Assembly: GCF_014779765.1 (NCBI RefSeq)
Contig: NZ_JACXZA010000006.1
Location: 434,001 to 498,000 of the forward strand
Origin: Paenibacillus terricola
GTDB taxonomy: Bacteria; Bacillota; Bacilli; Paenibacillales; Paenibacillaceae
Length of the DNA: 64,000 nt
Direction: 5' to 3'
A program made the translations under genes and the position numbers. Below, one piece after another: positions 1 through 9,231 of the stretch (position 1 is the stretch's first letter; each line of letters opens with the position of its first letter). The notes under the pieces were generated by a model, which saw only the letters and a list, made by a program, of their open reading frames with translations, made no database searches and was not told the DNA's origin.

Positions 1-3000
1 CTGTACCTAGCATCTTCCATCCAACATATATGCCATCGTCCGTTTTAACCGCAACGAGCGCACGATCAAGGAACTCCGCTTGACGGTACAACGTCGTTAC
101 AACAGGCGTCACCAGCACATCGGATAGCTCCGATATCCCGCCAGCGTTCAGCGCTGCAACTTTGTAGTAATAAGGAGCCGATGTCAGTACCGTCGTGTCC
201 GTGAAAGAAGTTTCCAAACTTCTGCCTACCCGTTCATAGGCTCCAGTTGCATTCTTCGCACGGTAGATATAGTAGACATTAGCTTCAGCGCTTGCGTCCC
301 ATGTGAATGTCAAGTCATTCTTGTTTACGGCTCCGATTTGCAAATCAACGGGAACCGAAGGGATCGAAACCGACTCATCCTTCAGATTGACGCTCAGGGG
401 AGCAGTTGGCGATGATTCCACGCCTGCAGCATCAACAGCCGTCACCCGATAGTCATACTCTAATCCGGCATCTACCGTATGGTCGACATAAGCGCTCGTC
501 ACCGTGCTTCCTACCAGCACGAACTTGCTCTCATTGTCGGTCTTGCGGTAAACATTGTATTTGAGCTTGATTGTCTCCATGGAAGGTGTCCATGAAAGCG
601 ATACATACGGATTGATTGGATCGTTATTCTGCGCATCCTTCTGCAGAGCTGTCGGCGATAACAGGATTTGAGTAATCTCGATGCCGTTAACCACTCCAGC
701 GAAGTCGAACGTCATTTGCCCGTCTGAAACAAGGACGTTCTCAATCAAGCGGTCGGCAACAGCATTCTTTGCCCTGCCCATAAAGCCATAGCCTTTGCCT
801 TCTATGATGATGTCGACGCCTTGTGTGCCTGCGAGGTCGCCTGAATAAAGCTTCACCGCATATACACCATTCGGCAGATCGACATTGAATTGACCAGCGA
901 GACTGATCCAATCGCGCGTCATGTCTCGCAGCGGCTCCGCCGATGGGTTAGCCGCTGGCCCGCGATCGCGAGACCACGCACTGGTTCCTGCAGCAAGTCC
1001 ATAACCGACTTGCGGATCATAAATTGTATTAACGTTCACCGCATTATAGCCTGCTTGTACAGGAGTACCGACATCGCCGAAGTCGAATTTCAACGCCTTC
1101 TTCGTACGGAAAGCTGCTGTCTCCGACGGATCGGACTCCCCTTTGAAGTTGAAAGCTGTCACGTTGACATCGTAAGCGGTATCTTCCGTCAGCCCTTGAA
1201 GGGGATACGTGGTTGCCGATGCCGTTCCGACATATGCATACTGCTCCTCAGCAGCGAGCTTGTAATAGATGTTGTACGTTTCTGCGTTCTGCACAGCATC
1301 CCATTTTACGACAACCGTCTTATTACTCACTTTGCCTACATTAACGCCTGTAGGGCGTGTTGGCGGCGCGAAAGGAACACTTGCAGCGACATTCGAGCTT
1401 TGTGAGAATCCCGCGTAATTTAATGTTTTTACGATATAGTAGTACACGTTAGACGTGTCAGCCGTACTATCCATATACATCGTCTCCGCTGTACGGCCAA
1501 CCTCGCTATACGTTCCGTTCGCGGAATCCGCCCGGAAAATCGCGTATAGAACGCCATCGCCTACGCGTGTCCATTTCAATCCGATGTTCGTCTTCGTTAT
1601 GCCTGTAATAGCGAGTCCCGTTGGCGCCGCGGGCGGCTCGGTCGGAAGCTGCACTTCGACTGTCACAGACGTACTCGGATCGGATTCAATCTCCCTACTC
1701 GTTACGACTGTCACTCGGTATTCATAATTCGTGGAGATCTCAACCGTCCCGTCCGTGGAGGACGTTCCTGTCACTTGCTGTAGGAAACTGAAGTCATCTT
1801 GGCCTGCAACCGATCGATATACGTTATACTTGGCTGCGCCTTTCACTGCTTCCCACTGCAGCAGTACCGATGCCGAGTCTCCTGCAGGCGACACGATGAC
1901 CTTGTTTACGACAAGGCCGGTCGGCGCTAATGGTCCCGCATGAAGCTTTACGTCCTCAGCGGATATGGCTTTAATCTCATCGGCCTCCAAAGCGCGATCA
2001 TAGACGCGCAGGTTCGATACCGAGCCTTCGAACATCGGATCATCGTATGGCGAACGACCGATCGTATTCCGGCTTTGATTCGTCAACTGCGCGATCGACA
2101 TGCCGCTATCCTGCGTGGAAGCGACCTTCACACCGTCAACATAATACGAGATCGTCTTCGTATCCGCATCAATGACGGACGTAATGCTGTACCACAGACC
2201 GCCCGTCAACCTCGCCGCGGACTGCGCATTCTTCTCGCTGCCGCCGTACTTGATCGTCGTTCGAGGAGCCAACGTGTTCATGAACCAATACGTGTCGGTG
2301 CCGGTATTGCCGATATTCCACACGAAATGGTTTTTATTGACGATTGCTGCGCTCGGCTTTACTTCAATGCTGATCGTCGCCGAGGTCTTGCCGCTCAGTA
2401 TATTGTCAGGCAGTGAAACCCACGTGCCTGTTCCGGCATTAGAGTTCCCGGTGCCGGAGAATACGAGAGCCTGATCCTCCCACTTGGCCGTCGTCTCGTT
2501 CTGCACGACTGCCGCACCGACTGCCCCCGTTCCTGCAGCCTTGTTCGCTACCGTCTTGCCATCGGCTGGAGCTTGCGTGAACGAATAATCGGCAATCAGC
2601 CCGTATTGCGGAATCGGATTAGATGATAGCGGCTGAATGGTGACGGTTACATTTTTGGACAAGCTTTGGCCCCTAATAGTCATCGTAGCGGTAAGCGTTC
2701 CAATCAACGGCTCGCTGCCTGCTGCCGGCTGAACGACAGAAGCGCTAATACCATCTGCGGCAATGATTACCGCAGGCGTGTTGGACGTCCACTTGACGGT
2801 GCCATTATAGCTCGGAAGATTTAACTTCGAGTATCCGATCTCGATATCCGCAATGCTCGCAACGGTATTTTGCATCAACTGCTGGAAGTAACCCGCATGC
2901 TGAGCTGCATCTATGTCGGAAATCGCTTTGACTTCCCCTGCGTTCAATGCACGGTCGTAGACGTGGAAGGTCGATACCGAACCTTCAAACATCGGATCAT

Positions 3001-4657
3001 TAAAAGGCGCACGGCCGATCGTACTCCGCGTTTGATCTGCGACTTGCGCGAGTGACAGGTTCGTCTCCGTTGTTTCGCCAACCTTCACTCCGTCCACGTA
3101 GAAGGAGATCGTCTTCGCATCCGCGTCAATGACGGACGTGAGGCTGTACCAGCGATCAGCAGTAAGCTTGTTAGAAGATTGAGCCGTTTTCTCCGTATTG
3201 TAGTACTTAATCGACGAACGAGGTGCCAGCGTATTTGCGAACCAATAGGTTGCCGTTCCTGCATTGCCAATGTTCCAGAGGAAATGGTTCTTCGTCAGGA
3301 TAGCTGCGCTTGGCTTCACTTCAATACTGATCGTAGCCGAGTTCTTGCCGCTTAGGATATTGTTCGGCAGTGAGACCCACGTACCTGTTCCGGTATTAGA
3401 GGTTCCCGCTCCATTAAATACAAGAGATTGATCCTCCCACTTGGCCGTCAGCTCGTTCTGCACGACTGCCGCACCGACTGCGCCTTCCCCTACAGCGTTG
3501 TTCACGACCGTCTTCCCATCCGCTGGCGCTTTCGTGAACAAATAATCCGCAATTAGACCGCTTGTCGGAATCGGATTCGACGTTAATGACTGAATGGTGA
3601 CGGTTACATTCTTAGACACGCTTTGACCGCGAAGGGTCATCGTAGCGATAAGCGTTCCAACTAACGGCTCGCTGCCAGCAGCCGGCTGCACGACGGTCGC
3701 GCTAATGCCATCCGCGGCAATGGTTACAGCAGGCGTGTTGGACGTCCACGTTACTGTGCCATTATAGCTTGGAAGATTTAACTTTGAGGAGTTAACCTCA
3801 ATGTCTGCAACGCTCGCAATAGCAGCTTGCGCCAACTGTTGGAAGTACGGCGCATGCTGACCTGCATCCACATCGGAAATCGCCTTGACTTCCCCTCCGT
3901 TCAATGCACGATCATAAACGCGGAAGGTCGATACCGAACCTTCGAACATCGGATCGTTGAATGGCGCGCGGCCAATCGTATTCCGCGTTTGATCTGCGAC
4001 TTGCGCGAGTGACAGGTTCGTCTCCGTTGTTTCGCCAACCTTCACTCCGTCCACGTAGAAGGAGATCGTCTTCGCATCCGCGTCAATGACGGACGTGAGG
4101 CTGTACCAGCGATCGGCAACAAGCTTGTTAGGAGATTGAGCTGTTTTCTCCGTATTGTAGTACTTAATCGAAGAACGAGGAACCAGCGTATTCGCGAACC
4201 AATAGGTTGCCGTTCCTGCATTGCCGATGCTCCACAGAAAATGGTTTTTCGTAATGATGGCTGCGCTTGGCTTCACTTCAATGCTGATCGTAGCCGAGGT
4301 TTTGCCGCTTAGTATGTTGTTAGGCAATGACACCCATGTGCCTGTCCCTGTATTCGAGGTTCCTACCCCATTGAATACAAGCGATTGATCCTCCCACTTG
4401 GCCGTCAGCTCGTTCTGTACGACTGCTGCACCAACCGCGCCTTCCCCCGTAACATTGTTAACTACCGTCTTCCCATCCGTCGGCGCTTCTGCGAACGAAT
4501 AATCCGCAATCAGACCGCTCGTTGGAATCGTTGGGGCATCCGCTGCTCGCGCGATATTGCCTGTACCCGCTGAGAAACTGCCTGCAACCACAGCAATGGA
4601 TAATAAGACGGACAATACTTTCTTGCTCCAATAATTTCTGCTTCTTCGTTCTGTCAC
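1..4657 (-). CDS. Rhamnogalacturonan lyase PL11, secreted multimodular, C-terminal part beyond left edge
   Basis: The frame is open from a GTG at 4657 to the left edge (1552 codons seen). AGGAGG lies at 4666-4671; a second in-frame GTG at 4660 is an alternative start. A signal peptide is followed by three LamG-type modules (about residues 35-265, 365-580, 680-900). Bacterial Ig-like spacers separate the first two pairs. Next come three fibronectin-III modules (about 910-1180), a galactose-binding-like module beginning KFDFGDVG (about 1185-1330) and two more FN3 modules. At the edge the protein reads LYRQAEFLDRALVAVKTDDG then WKMLGT. This matches the opening strands of PL11 lyases, including the one at 49196-55084 (LRQAEYLNRGLVAI). 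I infer an endo- or exo-acting RG-I lyase whose catalytic propeller lies outside the window. It is the last visible gene of the left cluster, 98 nt after GH105. Confidence 0.78.
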   Translation of the reverse strand, partial: MTERRSRNYWSKKVLSVLLSIAVVAGSFSAGTGNIARAADAPTIPTSGLIADYSFAEAPTDGKTVVNNVTGEGAVGAAVVQNELTAKWEDQSLVFNGVGTSNTGTGTWVSLPNNILSGKTSATISIEVKPSAAIITKNHFLWSIGNAGTATYWFANTLVPRSSIKYYNTEKTAQSPNKLVADRWYSLTSVIDADAKTISFYVDGVKVGETTETNLSLAQVADQTRNTIGRAPFNDPMFEGSVSTFRVYDRALNGGEVKAISDVDAGQHAPYFQQLAQAAIASVADIEVNSSKLNLPSYNGTVTWTSNTPAVTIAADGISATVVQPAAGSEPLVGTLIATMTLRGQSVSKNVTVTIQSLTSNPIPTSGLIADYLFTKAPADGKTVVNNAVGEGAVGAAVVQNELTAKWEDQSLVFNGAGTSNTGTGTWVSLPNNILSGKNSATISIEVKPSAAILTKNHFLWNIGNAGTATYWFANTLAPRSSIKYYNTEKTAQSSNKLTADRWYSLTSVIDADAKTISFYVDGVKVGETTETNLSLAQVADQTRSTIGRAPFNDPMFEGSVSTFHVYDRALNAGEVKAISDIDAAQHAGYFQQLMQNTVASIADIEIGYSKLNLPSYNGTVKWTSNTPAVIIAADGISASVVQPAAGSEPLIGTLTATMTIRGQSLSKNVTVTIQPLSSNPIPQYGLIADYSFTQAPADGKTVANKAAGTGAVGAAVVQNETTAKWEDQALVFSGTGNSNAGTGTWVSLPDNILSGKTSATISIEVKPSAAIVNKNHFVWNIGNTGTDTYWFMNTLAPRTTIKYGGSEKNAQSAARLTGGLWYSITSVIDADTKTISYYVDGVKVASTQDSGMSIAQLTNQSRNTIGRSPYDDPMFEGSVSNLRVYDRALEADEIKAISAEDVKLHAGPLAPTGLVVNKVIVSPAGDSASVLLQWEAVKGAAKYNVYRSVAGQDDFSFLQQVTGTSSTDGTVEISTNYEYRVTVVTSREIESDPSTSVTVEVQLPTEPPAAPTGLAITGITKTNIGLKWTRVGDGVLYAIFRADSANGTYSEVGRTAETMYMDSTADTSNVYYYIVKTLNYAGFSQSSNVAASVPFAPPTRPTGVNVGKVSNKTVVVKWDAVQNAETYNIYYKLAAEEQYAYVGTASATTYPLQGLTEDTAYDVNVTAFNFKGESDPSETAAFRTKKALKFDFGDVGTPVQAGYNAVNVNTIYDPQVGYGLAAGTSAWSRDRGPAANPSAEPLRDMTRDWISLAGQFNVDLPNGVYAVKLYSGDLAGTQGVDIIIEGKGYGFMGRAKNAVADRLIENVLVSDGQMTFDFAGVVNGIEITQILLSPTALQKDAQNNDPINPYVSLSWTPSMETIKLKYNVYRKTDNESKFVLVGSTVTSAYVDHTVDAGLEYDYRVTAVDAAGVESSPTAPLSVNLKDESVSIPSVPVDLQIGAVNKNDLTFTWDASAEANVYYIYRAKNATGAYERVGRSLETSFTDTTVLTSAPYYYKVAALNAGGISELSDVLVTPVVTTLYRQAEFLDRALVAVKTDDGIYVGWKMLGT
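2612..4525 (-). repeat. Two tandem 957-bp coding repeats (LamG plus Ig-like unit)
   Basis: Positions 2612-3568 and 3569-4525 are direct repeats of 957 bp (319 codons) inside the left-edge lyase gene. Long tracts are nearly identical, for example about 3055-3160 against 4012-4117. A third, more diverged LamG copy lies at about 1950-2611. This points to recent internal duplication or gene conversion of a carbohydrate-binding-like module. Confidence 0.85.
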
Positions 4658-4755
4658 CACATGGACCTCCTAGTTAATAGTTGTTCAACTGGATGCAAAC
4701 TCTAGCTGCAAATCCAAAAACCGCATCCCCTCCTTTCTTGATATCGCTTCTAAAA

Positions 4756-5820
4756 TTACGGCTTGGCGGGAACGGCTTGCCGCTGCTGCATGTATTGTGT
4801 CATCTCGAGAACCGCTGTTAGATAGGCGAGCGCCAAGCCCTGTCCCCAGCCTTGCGCCCATTTGCGGTCAATGCCGAGATAACCTGCAATATCTTTCATG
4901 ACAGCCGTCCCTCCTGAGACATTCTTAACACGCCCGTTGGCAGCTATGTTCTCTAGTACGCCGCTCAGTGCTTGCTGCACATATTTGGCATGCAGCGGAT
5001 TGCCTTGCATAACCATGGCAGCTGCTATGCCTGCCGTTGCGGATACCTCGCCGTATGCTTCGGAATAATCGAGCACCGTTCCCCAAAGGCCATCGTCTTG
5101 CTGCAGCTTCTTGATTGCGGCAAGCTGGTCGCGCAGCGAGCTCCATATATGCATCATTGGCGGATACAGATAGCCCTCGGGCACAACTCTTGCTGCGCGC
5201 GACATCGTATAAGCGGCCCAAGCATTGGCGCGTGCCCAGTAAATCCCTGACATATGGTCACCATGAATATGGTTATAGCCGTGGTACCAGAGTCCGGTAT
5301 CCTCATCTTGCAGATAGTGAATGTGGCGTTCGAATTGATGAAGCGCATCTTCGATGAGCGGCTTTCGCTCCAGTAACACGCCTACGCGCATCAAGAAGTA
5401 AGCGGCCATGAACAGTGTGTCAGCCCAACATTGTTCAGGAAAATCGTTGCTAGCCGATACGGTATGCTGAAGCACGCGGTCACCAAAACGGAGTGCGTGA
5501 TGCTCCAAATAATCGACCTTGCTTAGGATGAGATCCAAGTACTTCTGTTCGTTCGTATGCTGATACAGTGTAATCAGCATATGCCCCATCGCGCATGCAT
5601 TCACCGTCCATACAGAAGGAAGTCCTGCCTCGAAATAATCATCTGCCCAAGCAATCATTCTCTCGAGATATGCTTGTTCGCCTGTTACCTCGAAAGCGCG
5701 GCTTACGCCATAGAAGGCAACGCCGCCTGGCCAATCCCAAGTTAAATCCATGCCGAACGTATAATCCACTACTTGATCGATGACTTGCTTTAATTCGGTA
5801 ACTGAAGCTTGAATATGCAT
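4756..5820 (-). CDS. Unsaturated rhamnogalacturonyl hydrolase, GH105 (YteR/YesR-like)
   Basis: This 354-residue protein has no signal peptide, so it should act in the cytoplasm. GH105 enzymes remove the 4,5-unsaturated galacturonosyl residue that RG lyases leave on RG-I oligosaccharides. Family landmarks of the (alpha/alpha)6 barrel are visible: DWPGGVAFYGV near residue 30, CWADTLFM with the expected catalytic Asp at 134, YWARANAWAAY in the middle, YSEAYGEVSATAG, and WAQGWGQGLALAYL at the C-terminus. The length is normal for the family. The start is supported by GGAGG 10 nt upstream. It lies between the GH51-derived gene and the PL11 lyase, so lyase product and hydrolase substrate match within the cluster. 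Confidence 0.9.
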   Translation of the reverse strand: MHIQASVTELKQVIDQVVDYTFGMDLTWDWPGGVAFYGVSRAFEVTGEQAYLERMIAWADDYFEAGLPSVWTVNACAMGHMLITLYQHTNEQKYLDLILSKVDYLEHHALRFGDRVLQHTVSASNDFPEQCWADTLFMAAYFLMRVGVLLERKPLIEDALHQFERHIHYLQDEDTGLWYHGYNHIHGDHMSGIYWARANAWAAYTMSRAARVVPEGYLYPPMMHIWSSLRDQLAAIKKLQQDDGLWGTVLDYSEAYGEVSATAGIAAAMVMQGNPLHAKYVQQALSGVLENIAANGRVKNVSGGTAVMKDIAGYLGIDRKWAQGWGQGLALAYLTAVLEMTQYMQQRQAVPAKP

Positions 5821-6126
5821 GTATGTTCGTCCTCCATATCGTAAGCCTCTGCGAATGGCAAAGGCTCATGCGTTTGATATTGCAGTCATTCATGTCGCCG
5901 GCAGCAAAATGAAGCGGTTTCATTTTATTAAGTGCAGTTGGGACTTTCGCATCGCCAACTCCTCGTTTATCGCAACTGGGGATGTGCCCATCATATCGGC
6001 CCATCCCTGGCCGGTAAACGACGTGTATTGATTATTTGCAGCGGATTTTGACAATATCCCTCATAAAGAGCTTGTACTGTGCAAAATTGATCAATTGTCG
6101 CGTCTAGAATCAAATAAGGGCGTTCA
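5821..6126. other. Intergenic region with a possible decayed coding fragment
   Basis: This 306-nt gap holds the GH105 ribosome site at its left end. I see no strong terminator or convincing promoter. On the minus strand, between about 6070 and 5930, a 45-codon stretch (reading SFTGQGWADMMGTS and onward) has protein-like composition. It lacks a good start and ends at TGA, so it may be the tail of a lost gene. I do not call it a gene. Confidence 0.3.
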
Positions 6127-7245
6127 TTAACAAAACTTCGCTGCCGAATGGCTCTTCATCCGCAAGACCGTCACCGAGCGACTCGGAAACATGTATTCAA
6201 ATGTACTTCCCTGCGAATCAAATTCGGTGTAAGCCGGTACGATACGTTCCGGTTCTTCGCAAATGTTCTCCTCGCGGAGCCCATGCCACGATAGTTGGGC
6301 GGCCTCAATATGAAGTAGAGTAAGCTCGAGATCCTCCAAACGAACGGCAGCAGCAGCCTCTTTACCCTGAACATTCACAACCTTGAGAATGATATCGCCT
6401 GTCACTTCTTCTATGCTGGAGGAATAATAGAGTGATTCTATGACGGCAGTGCGATACTCTGTCTCCGCAACAAGGATGCCATTGATATAGGCTCGGATTG
6501 TTCTGCCATGAACAACGAGAACTAGATGATAATCAACATTCGTCTCAACCGTGAACAGGCTCTGGATAAGGACGGAGCTTCTTCCTTCCACAAAGGCACT
6601 GATCAATGAATCCTGATTCTTCCGTCCGCCAATCTCCCATATAATCTGATTCTGGTCATCGCGCCGACCGAAGTGAATGAATACGCCTTTGCTGCCTTCT
6701 ATCCTTCTTGCTATAAGGGATAGCGTGTAATGCTCACTCGCGATTGCTTTAAGCTCCAGCATGCGGCGCGATTTACCATTAGCACGCGTTTGCTCCGTAT
6801 CGAACAGAACGGTGTGCTCGGCGCCAAGTGCTTGAATTTCGCCTGTTGCGTGATCGATTAGATGAATCCGAGAAAATTCCGCGGCTCCTTGATCCGTTGC
6901 AATCGCGATCATCCCTTCGATCGATCTCATCTCCTGTTTAAACGGCTTCTCGAAGCCTTGAGCAATAACCTGAAGCTCATAATCACCTTGATGTTGCAAA
7001 AACAGCTTCCGAGCATGTTTCTTAGCTAAGTCGAAATCCTGATGACCGTCTTCACACTCGACCTTCTCCCAAGCGGTCAACGTATGAACATGCAGTGGAT
7101 CGATCGGATCAAATGCGCAGGATCGATTGCCTTCAGACTCTGAGTCAGCCGCATGATTCAAGTCTTCGAAGAACATGCCTAACAAATCTCCCGGTGAGTC
7201 TTCGCGTTTTGTTGTCCGAATGGTCAATGTTCCTTTAACCGTCAT
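6127..7245 (-). CDS. GH51-derived protein lacking the catalytic barrel
   Basis: A 372-residue intact frame begins like GH51 arabinofuranosidases of the plant/Bacteroides type (GMFFEDLNHAAD, NRSCAFDPIDP, LTAWEKVE). It ends like their C-terminal jelly-roll region (GVFIHFGRRDDQN, WEIGGRKN, GRTIRAYINGILVAETEY, GDIILKVVN, FPSRSVTVLRMK). The roughly 350 residues that should lie between, with the (beta/alpha)8 barrel and the two catalytic glutamates, are absent. About 100 residues I cannot assign replace them. With no signal peptide it should be cytoplasmic. It is probably non-catalytic, either a decaying in-frame deletion or a repurposed sugar-binding protein. AGGAG is 10 nt before the ATG, and a TGTGA-N6-TCACA box lies 33 bp upstream. 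Assignment to the family is fairly sure; the function is unknown. Confidence 0.7.
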   Translation of the reverse strand: MTVKGTLTIRTTKREDSPGDLLGMFFEDLNHAADSESEGNRSCAFDPIDPLHVHTLTAWEKVECEDGHQDFDLAKKHARKLFLQHQGDYELQVIAQGFEKPFKQEMRSIEGMIAIATDQGAAEFSRIHLIDHATGEIQALGAEHTVLFDTEQTRANGKSRRMLELKAIASEHYTLSLIARRIEGSKGVFIHFGRRDDQNQIIWEIGGRKNQDSLISAFVEGRSSVLIQSLFTVETNVDYHLVLVVHGRTIRAYINGILVAETEYRTAVIESLYYSSSIEEVTGDIILKVVNVQGKEAAAAVRLEDLELTLLHIEAAQLSWHGLREENICEEPERIVPAYTEFDSQGSTFEYMFPSRSVTVLRMKSHSAAKFC

Positions 7246-7277
7246 TTATGTCCCACTCCTTCACCTGGCACGAAGTT

Positions 7278-7293
7278 TGTGATTATTTTCACA
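7278..7293. promoter_or_regulatory. CRP/FNR-type palindrome TGTGA-N6-TCACA
   Basis: A perfect inverted repeat (flanked T/A, with spacer TTATTT) lies 33 bp upstream of the start of the GH51-derived gene. It matches the consensus of CRP/FNR-family boxes. At this distance it would overlap the start of transcription or the core promoter. No CRP/FNR-family gene is in the window. Confidence 0.4.
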
Positions 7294-7433
7294 ATATTAT
7301 TCCTGTTGAAGCATCTATCCGTCCAAATCAGCTGATACAATTGTTCTCATTATAGGATTCTTCTTACTATCGCGCTTAAATAGCATAGCCAAAGCACAAT
7401 CCTTGACCGTACCTTGGCCGGCATGACGGAATC

Positions 7434-9119
7434 TTACGAGTTGACTCCCCTTACATCGATGCTGAGTTTATCCATCTGCTCTTGTACCTTCTCATTGATC
7501 TTGGCATCAATCGCCTTAATTCCAAGGTTTCTTAGTTTAACGATCATCTCATCGTAAAGTGAGGAGAAGGCTTGATCGCTCTTAGCCATTACGATTTTGG
7601 TAATTTGAGATTCCTTATATCGATTGATCTGCTCCTGATCCTCCGACAACTTGCTGCCCGATTGGATGTAATCGGCAGGCAGCCGGAACGGAGCATTCTC
7701 ATAAGTGACGGTGTGTTTTGACTTGCCGAAAGCAGACTGAACGGCCAACACAACCAGCCCATCCGCACCTGTCATCTCCATCGGAGCTTGAAAGACGGAA
7801 TCATGCCAGGAGACATTAGCGAAAGGCCAGAAAGCGCTAACCCCCGATGCAGCAAACCCAGCTTGCGCCTGTTTGCCTTCTTCCGTTAGAACAACCAGAT
7901 CATGTTCATTCTTCGTGTAGTGCTTGCCCTCAAAGCCGAAATTATGGAGCATCATCCCTTCTGGACTGCTCATGTAGCTCAACCACTTGGCAAGCTTCTC
8001 TGGATGTTGAGTTGTCTTCGATATATAGGTCTGCATCCAGCCGGGAGGAGCTTCCTTCGATATGCCCATAACCGGCGATGCCCCCTCATTTGAAAGAATG
8101 GGCCCTGGCGAGACCCAGAAATCCATATCTTTGAGCCCCGTGTTGGCTGTATTGCCAATAAAGCTGAATACACGGCCAGTCATTAATTCTGACTTGACAG
8201 CGGTTGTTTCCATCGTGAACTGACCCACTCCAAAATAACCTTCATGCGCCGATCGGTATAGGAAATGAAGCGCATGCCTGGTTTCAGGCGCAAGCAATCG
8301 ATCTCGGTATACACCGTTCTTGTCAACAGGCATGACGCCGAACATATCTTGCAGCGTCACCAGCGTTGTTTCCTGGTAGGTTTTCCCGTCTACCTGAAGC
8401 GGAATAACAGGTGCGCCATCAACCGTGAGATTTCGATCTTTTATTTGCTGATAGGCTTGCAAGAGCCCGTCTTCCGTGCTTATTTCCTCCAGCTTGAGCC
8501 CCAATTTGTCGAGAATGCTCTGATTGATCATGATGCCGAAATTTCTGCGGTACAATAGACTGTCGCTATAATACTGACTGGATGGCGGATACAAATTTCT
8601 CATATCATTCGTGGAGATGTGGCTCGGAAGCGCATACCAGCCTCCGTCTCTCTCCGATATGACCTGCTTCAAATCCTCCGGGAAATCCTGCAGCAAATGA
8701 GAGTCAGGGTCGTATGCCTGGAGAAATTGTTCCATCCCCCACACCTTGCCTGCCTGGATCAACTTCTTTGCCAATACCTCATTCGTAATGGTCATCACAT
8801 CGGGCATTTCCTCATTAGACACGAGCATCAAGCTCAGCTTTGTTGCGCCATCTTGCGTAGGGATATTGAAATCGAATGTAAGCCCCGTTTTCTCTGTAAT
8901 CGCGCCTTCAACCGTTTGAGGATCCGTACTCCAAGGAGAAGGGGGCGTCCAACTACTTACATCCGAGAACCAAACGACTTGATCCGCATTGTTAGAAACC
9001 GGCTTGTCCGACTCGTTATCAACAAGAGCTCGTTCTTGATTCCCATTCTTATCGAAGCAGCCCGTTATCGTTACAATCATCACCACAGCTGCCAATAAGG
9101 AGACGAATACTTTCCTCAT
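7434..9119 (-). CDS. Extracellular solute-binding lipoprotein (family 1, LplA/YtcQ-like), orphan
   Basis: This is a 561-residue oligosaccharide-binding lipoprotein of a CUT1-type ABC importer. The start is the ATG at 9119, seven bases after a run of six G. The signal peptide ends in the lipobox ITGC (Cys21). The body has the usual LplA-type features (EMPDVMT, GGWYALPS, SPEGMMLHNFGFEGKHY). It follows its two-component system directly, but no permease genes lie next to it, unlike the other three lipoproteins in the window. It may borrow permeases from elsewhere or act as a ligand-presenting partner of the kinase. Its promoter carries the CATATGAAA-N16-TATAAT architecture (9161-9213), so it has its own control. 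Confidence 0.88.
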   Translation of the reverse strand: MRKVFVSLLAAVVMIVTITGCFDKNGNQERALVDNESDKPVSNNADQVVWFSDVSSWTPPSPWSTDPQTVEGAITEKTGLTFDFNIPTQDGATKLSLMLVSNEEMPDVMTITNEVLAKKLIQAGKVWGMEQFLQAYDPDSHLLQDFPEDLKQVISERDGGWYALPSHISTNDMRNLYPPSSQYYSDSLLYRRNFGIMINQSILDKLGLKLEEISTEDGLLQAYQQIKDRNLTVDGAPVIPLQVDGKTYQETTLVTLQDMFGVMPVDKNGVYRDRLLAPETRHALHFLYRSAHEGYFGVGQFTMETTAVKSELMTGRVFSFIGNTANTGLKDMDFWVSPGPILSNEGASPVMGISKEAPPGWMQTYISKTTQHPEKLAKWLSYMSSPEGMMLHNFGFEGKHYTKNEHDLVVLTEEGKQAQAGFAASGVSAFWPFANVSWHDSVFQAPMEMTGADGLVVLAVQSAFGKSKHTVTYENAPFRLPADYIQSGSKLSEDQEQINRYKESQITKIVMAKSDQAFSSLYDEMIVKLRNLGIKAIDAKINEKVQEQMDKLSIDVRGVNS

Positions 9120-9160
9120 ATTAAGTCCCCCCAAGACTGATCTTACTTGAGTGTGTGTTT

Positions 9161-9213
9161 ATTATAGATAGAGCGACAAAAATTTCATATGGTTGAGATT
9201 TTATATTTTGGTG
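9161..9213 (-). promoter_or_regulatory. Promoter with CACCAAAAT - N13 - CATATGAAA - N16 - TATAAT
   Basis: On the minus strand the -10 TATAAT is at 9161-9166, CATATGAAA at 9183-9191 and CACCAAAAT at 9205-9213. The spacings are identical to the three sister promoters at 14421, 20674 and 23484. The -35 is not TTGACA-like, which suggests activator dependence. This copy lacks an overlapping cre. Confidence 0.7.
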
Positions 9214-9231
9214 ATTTATTTTACCAGACCC

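Noticed and set aside
890-4573. Several plus-strand frames over the left 4.6 kb
   Set aside because: The minus strand is one continuous lyase frame with clear LamG, FN3 and FDFG modules; the plus frames are its shadows.
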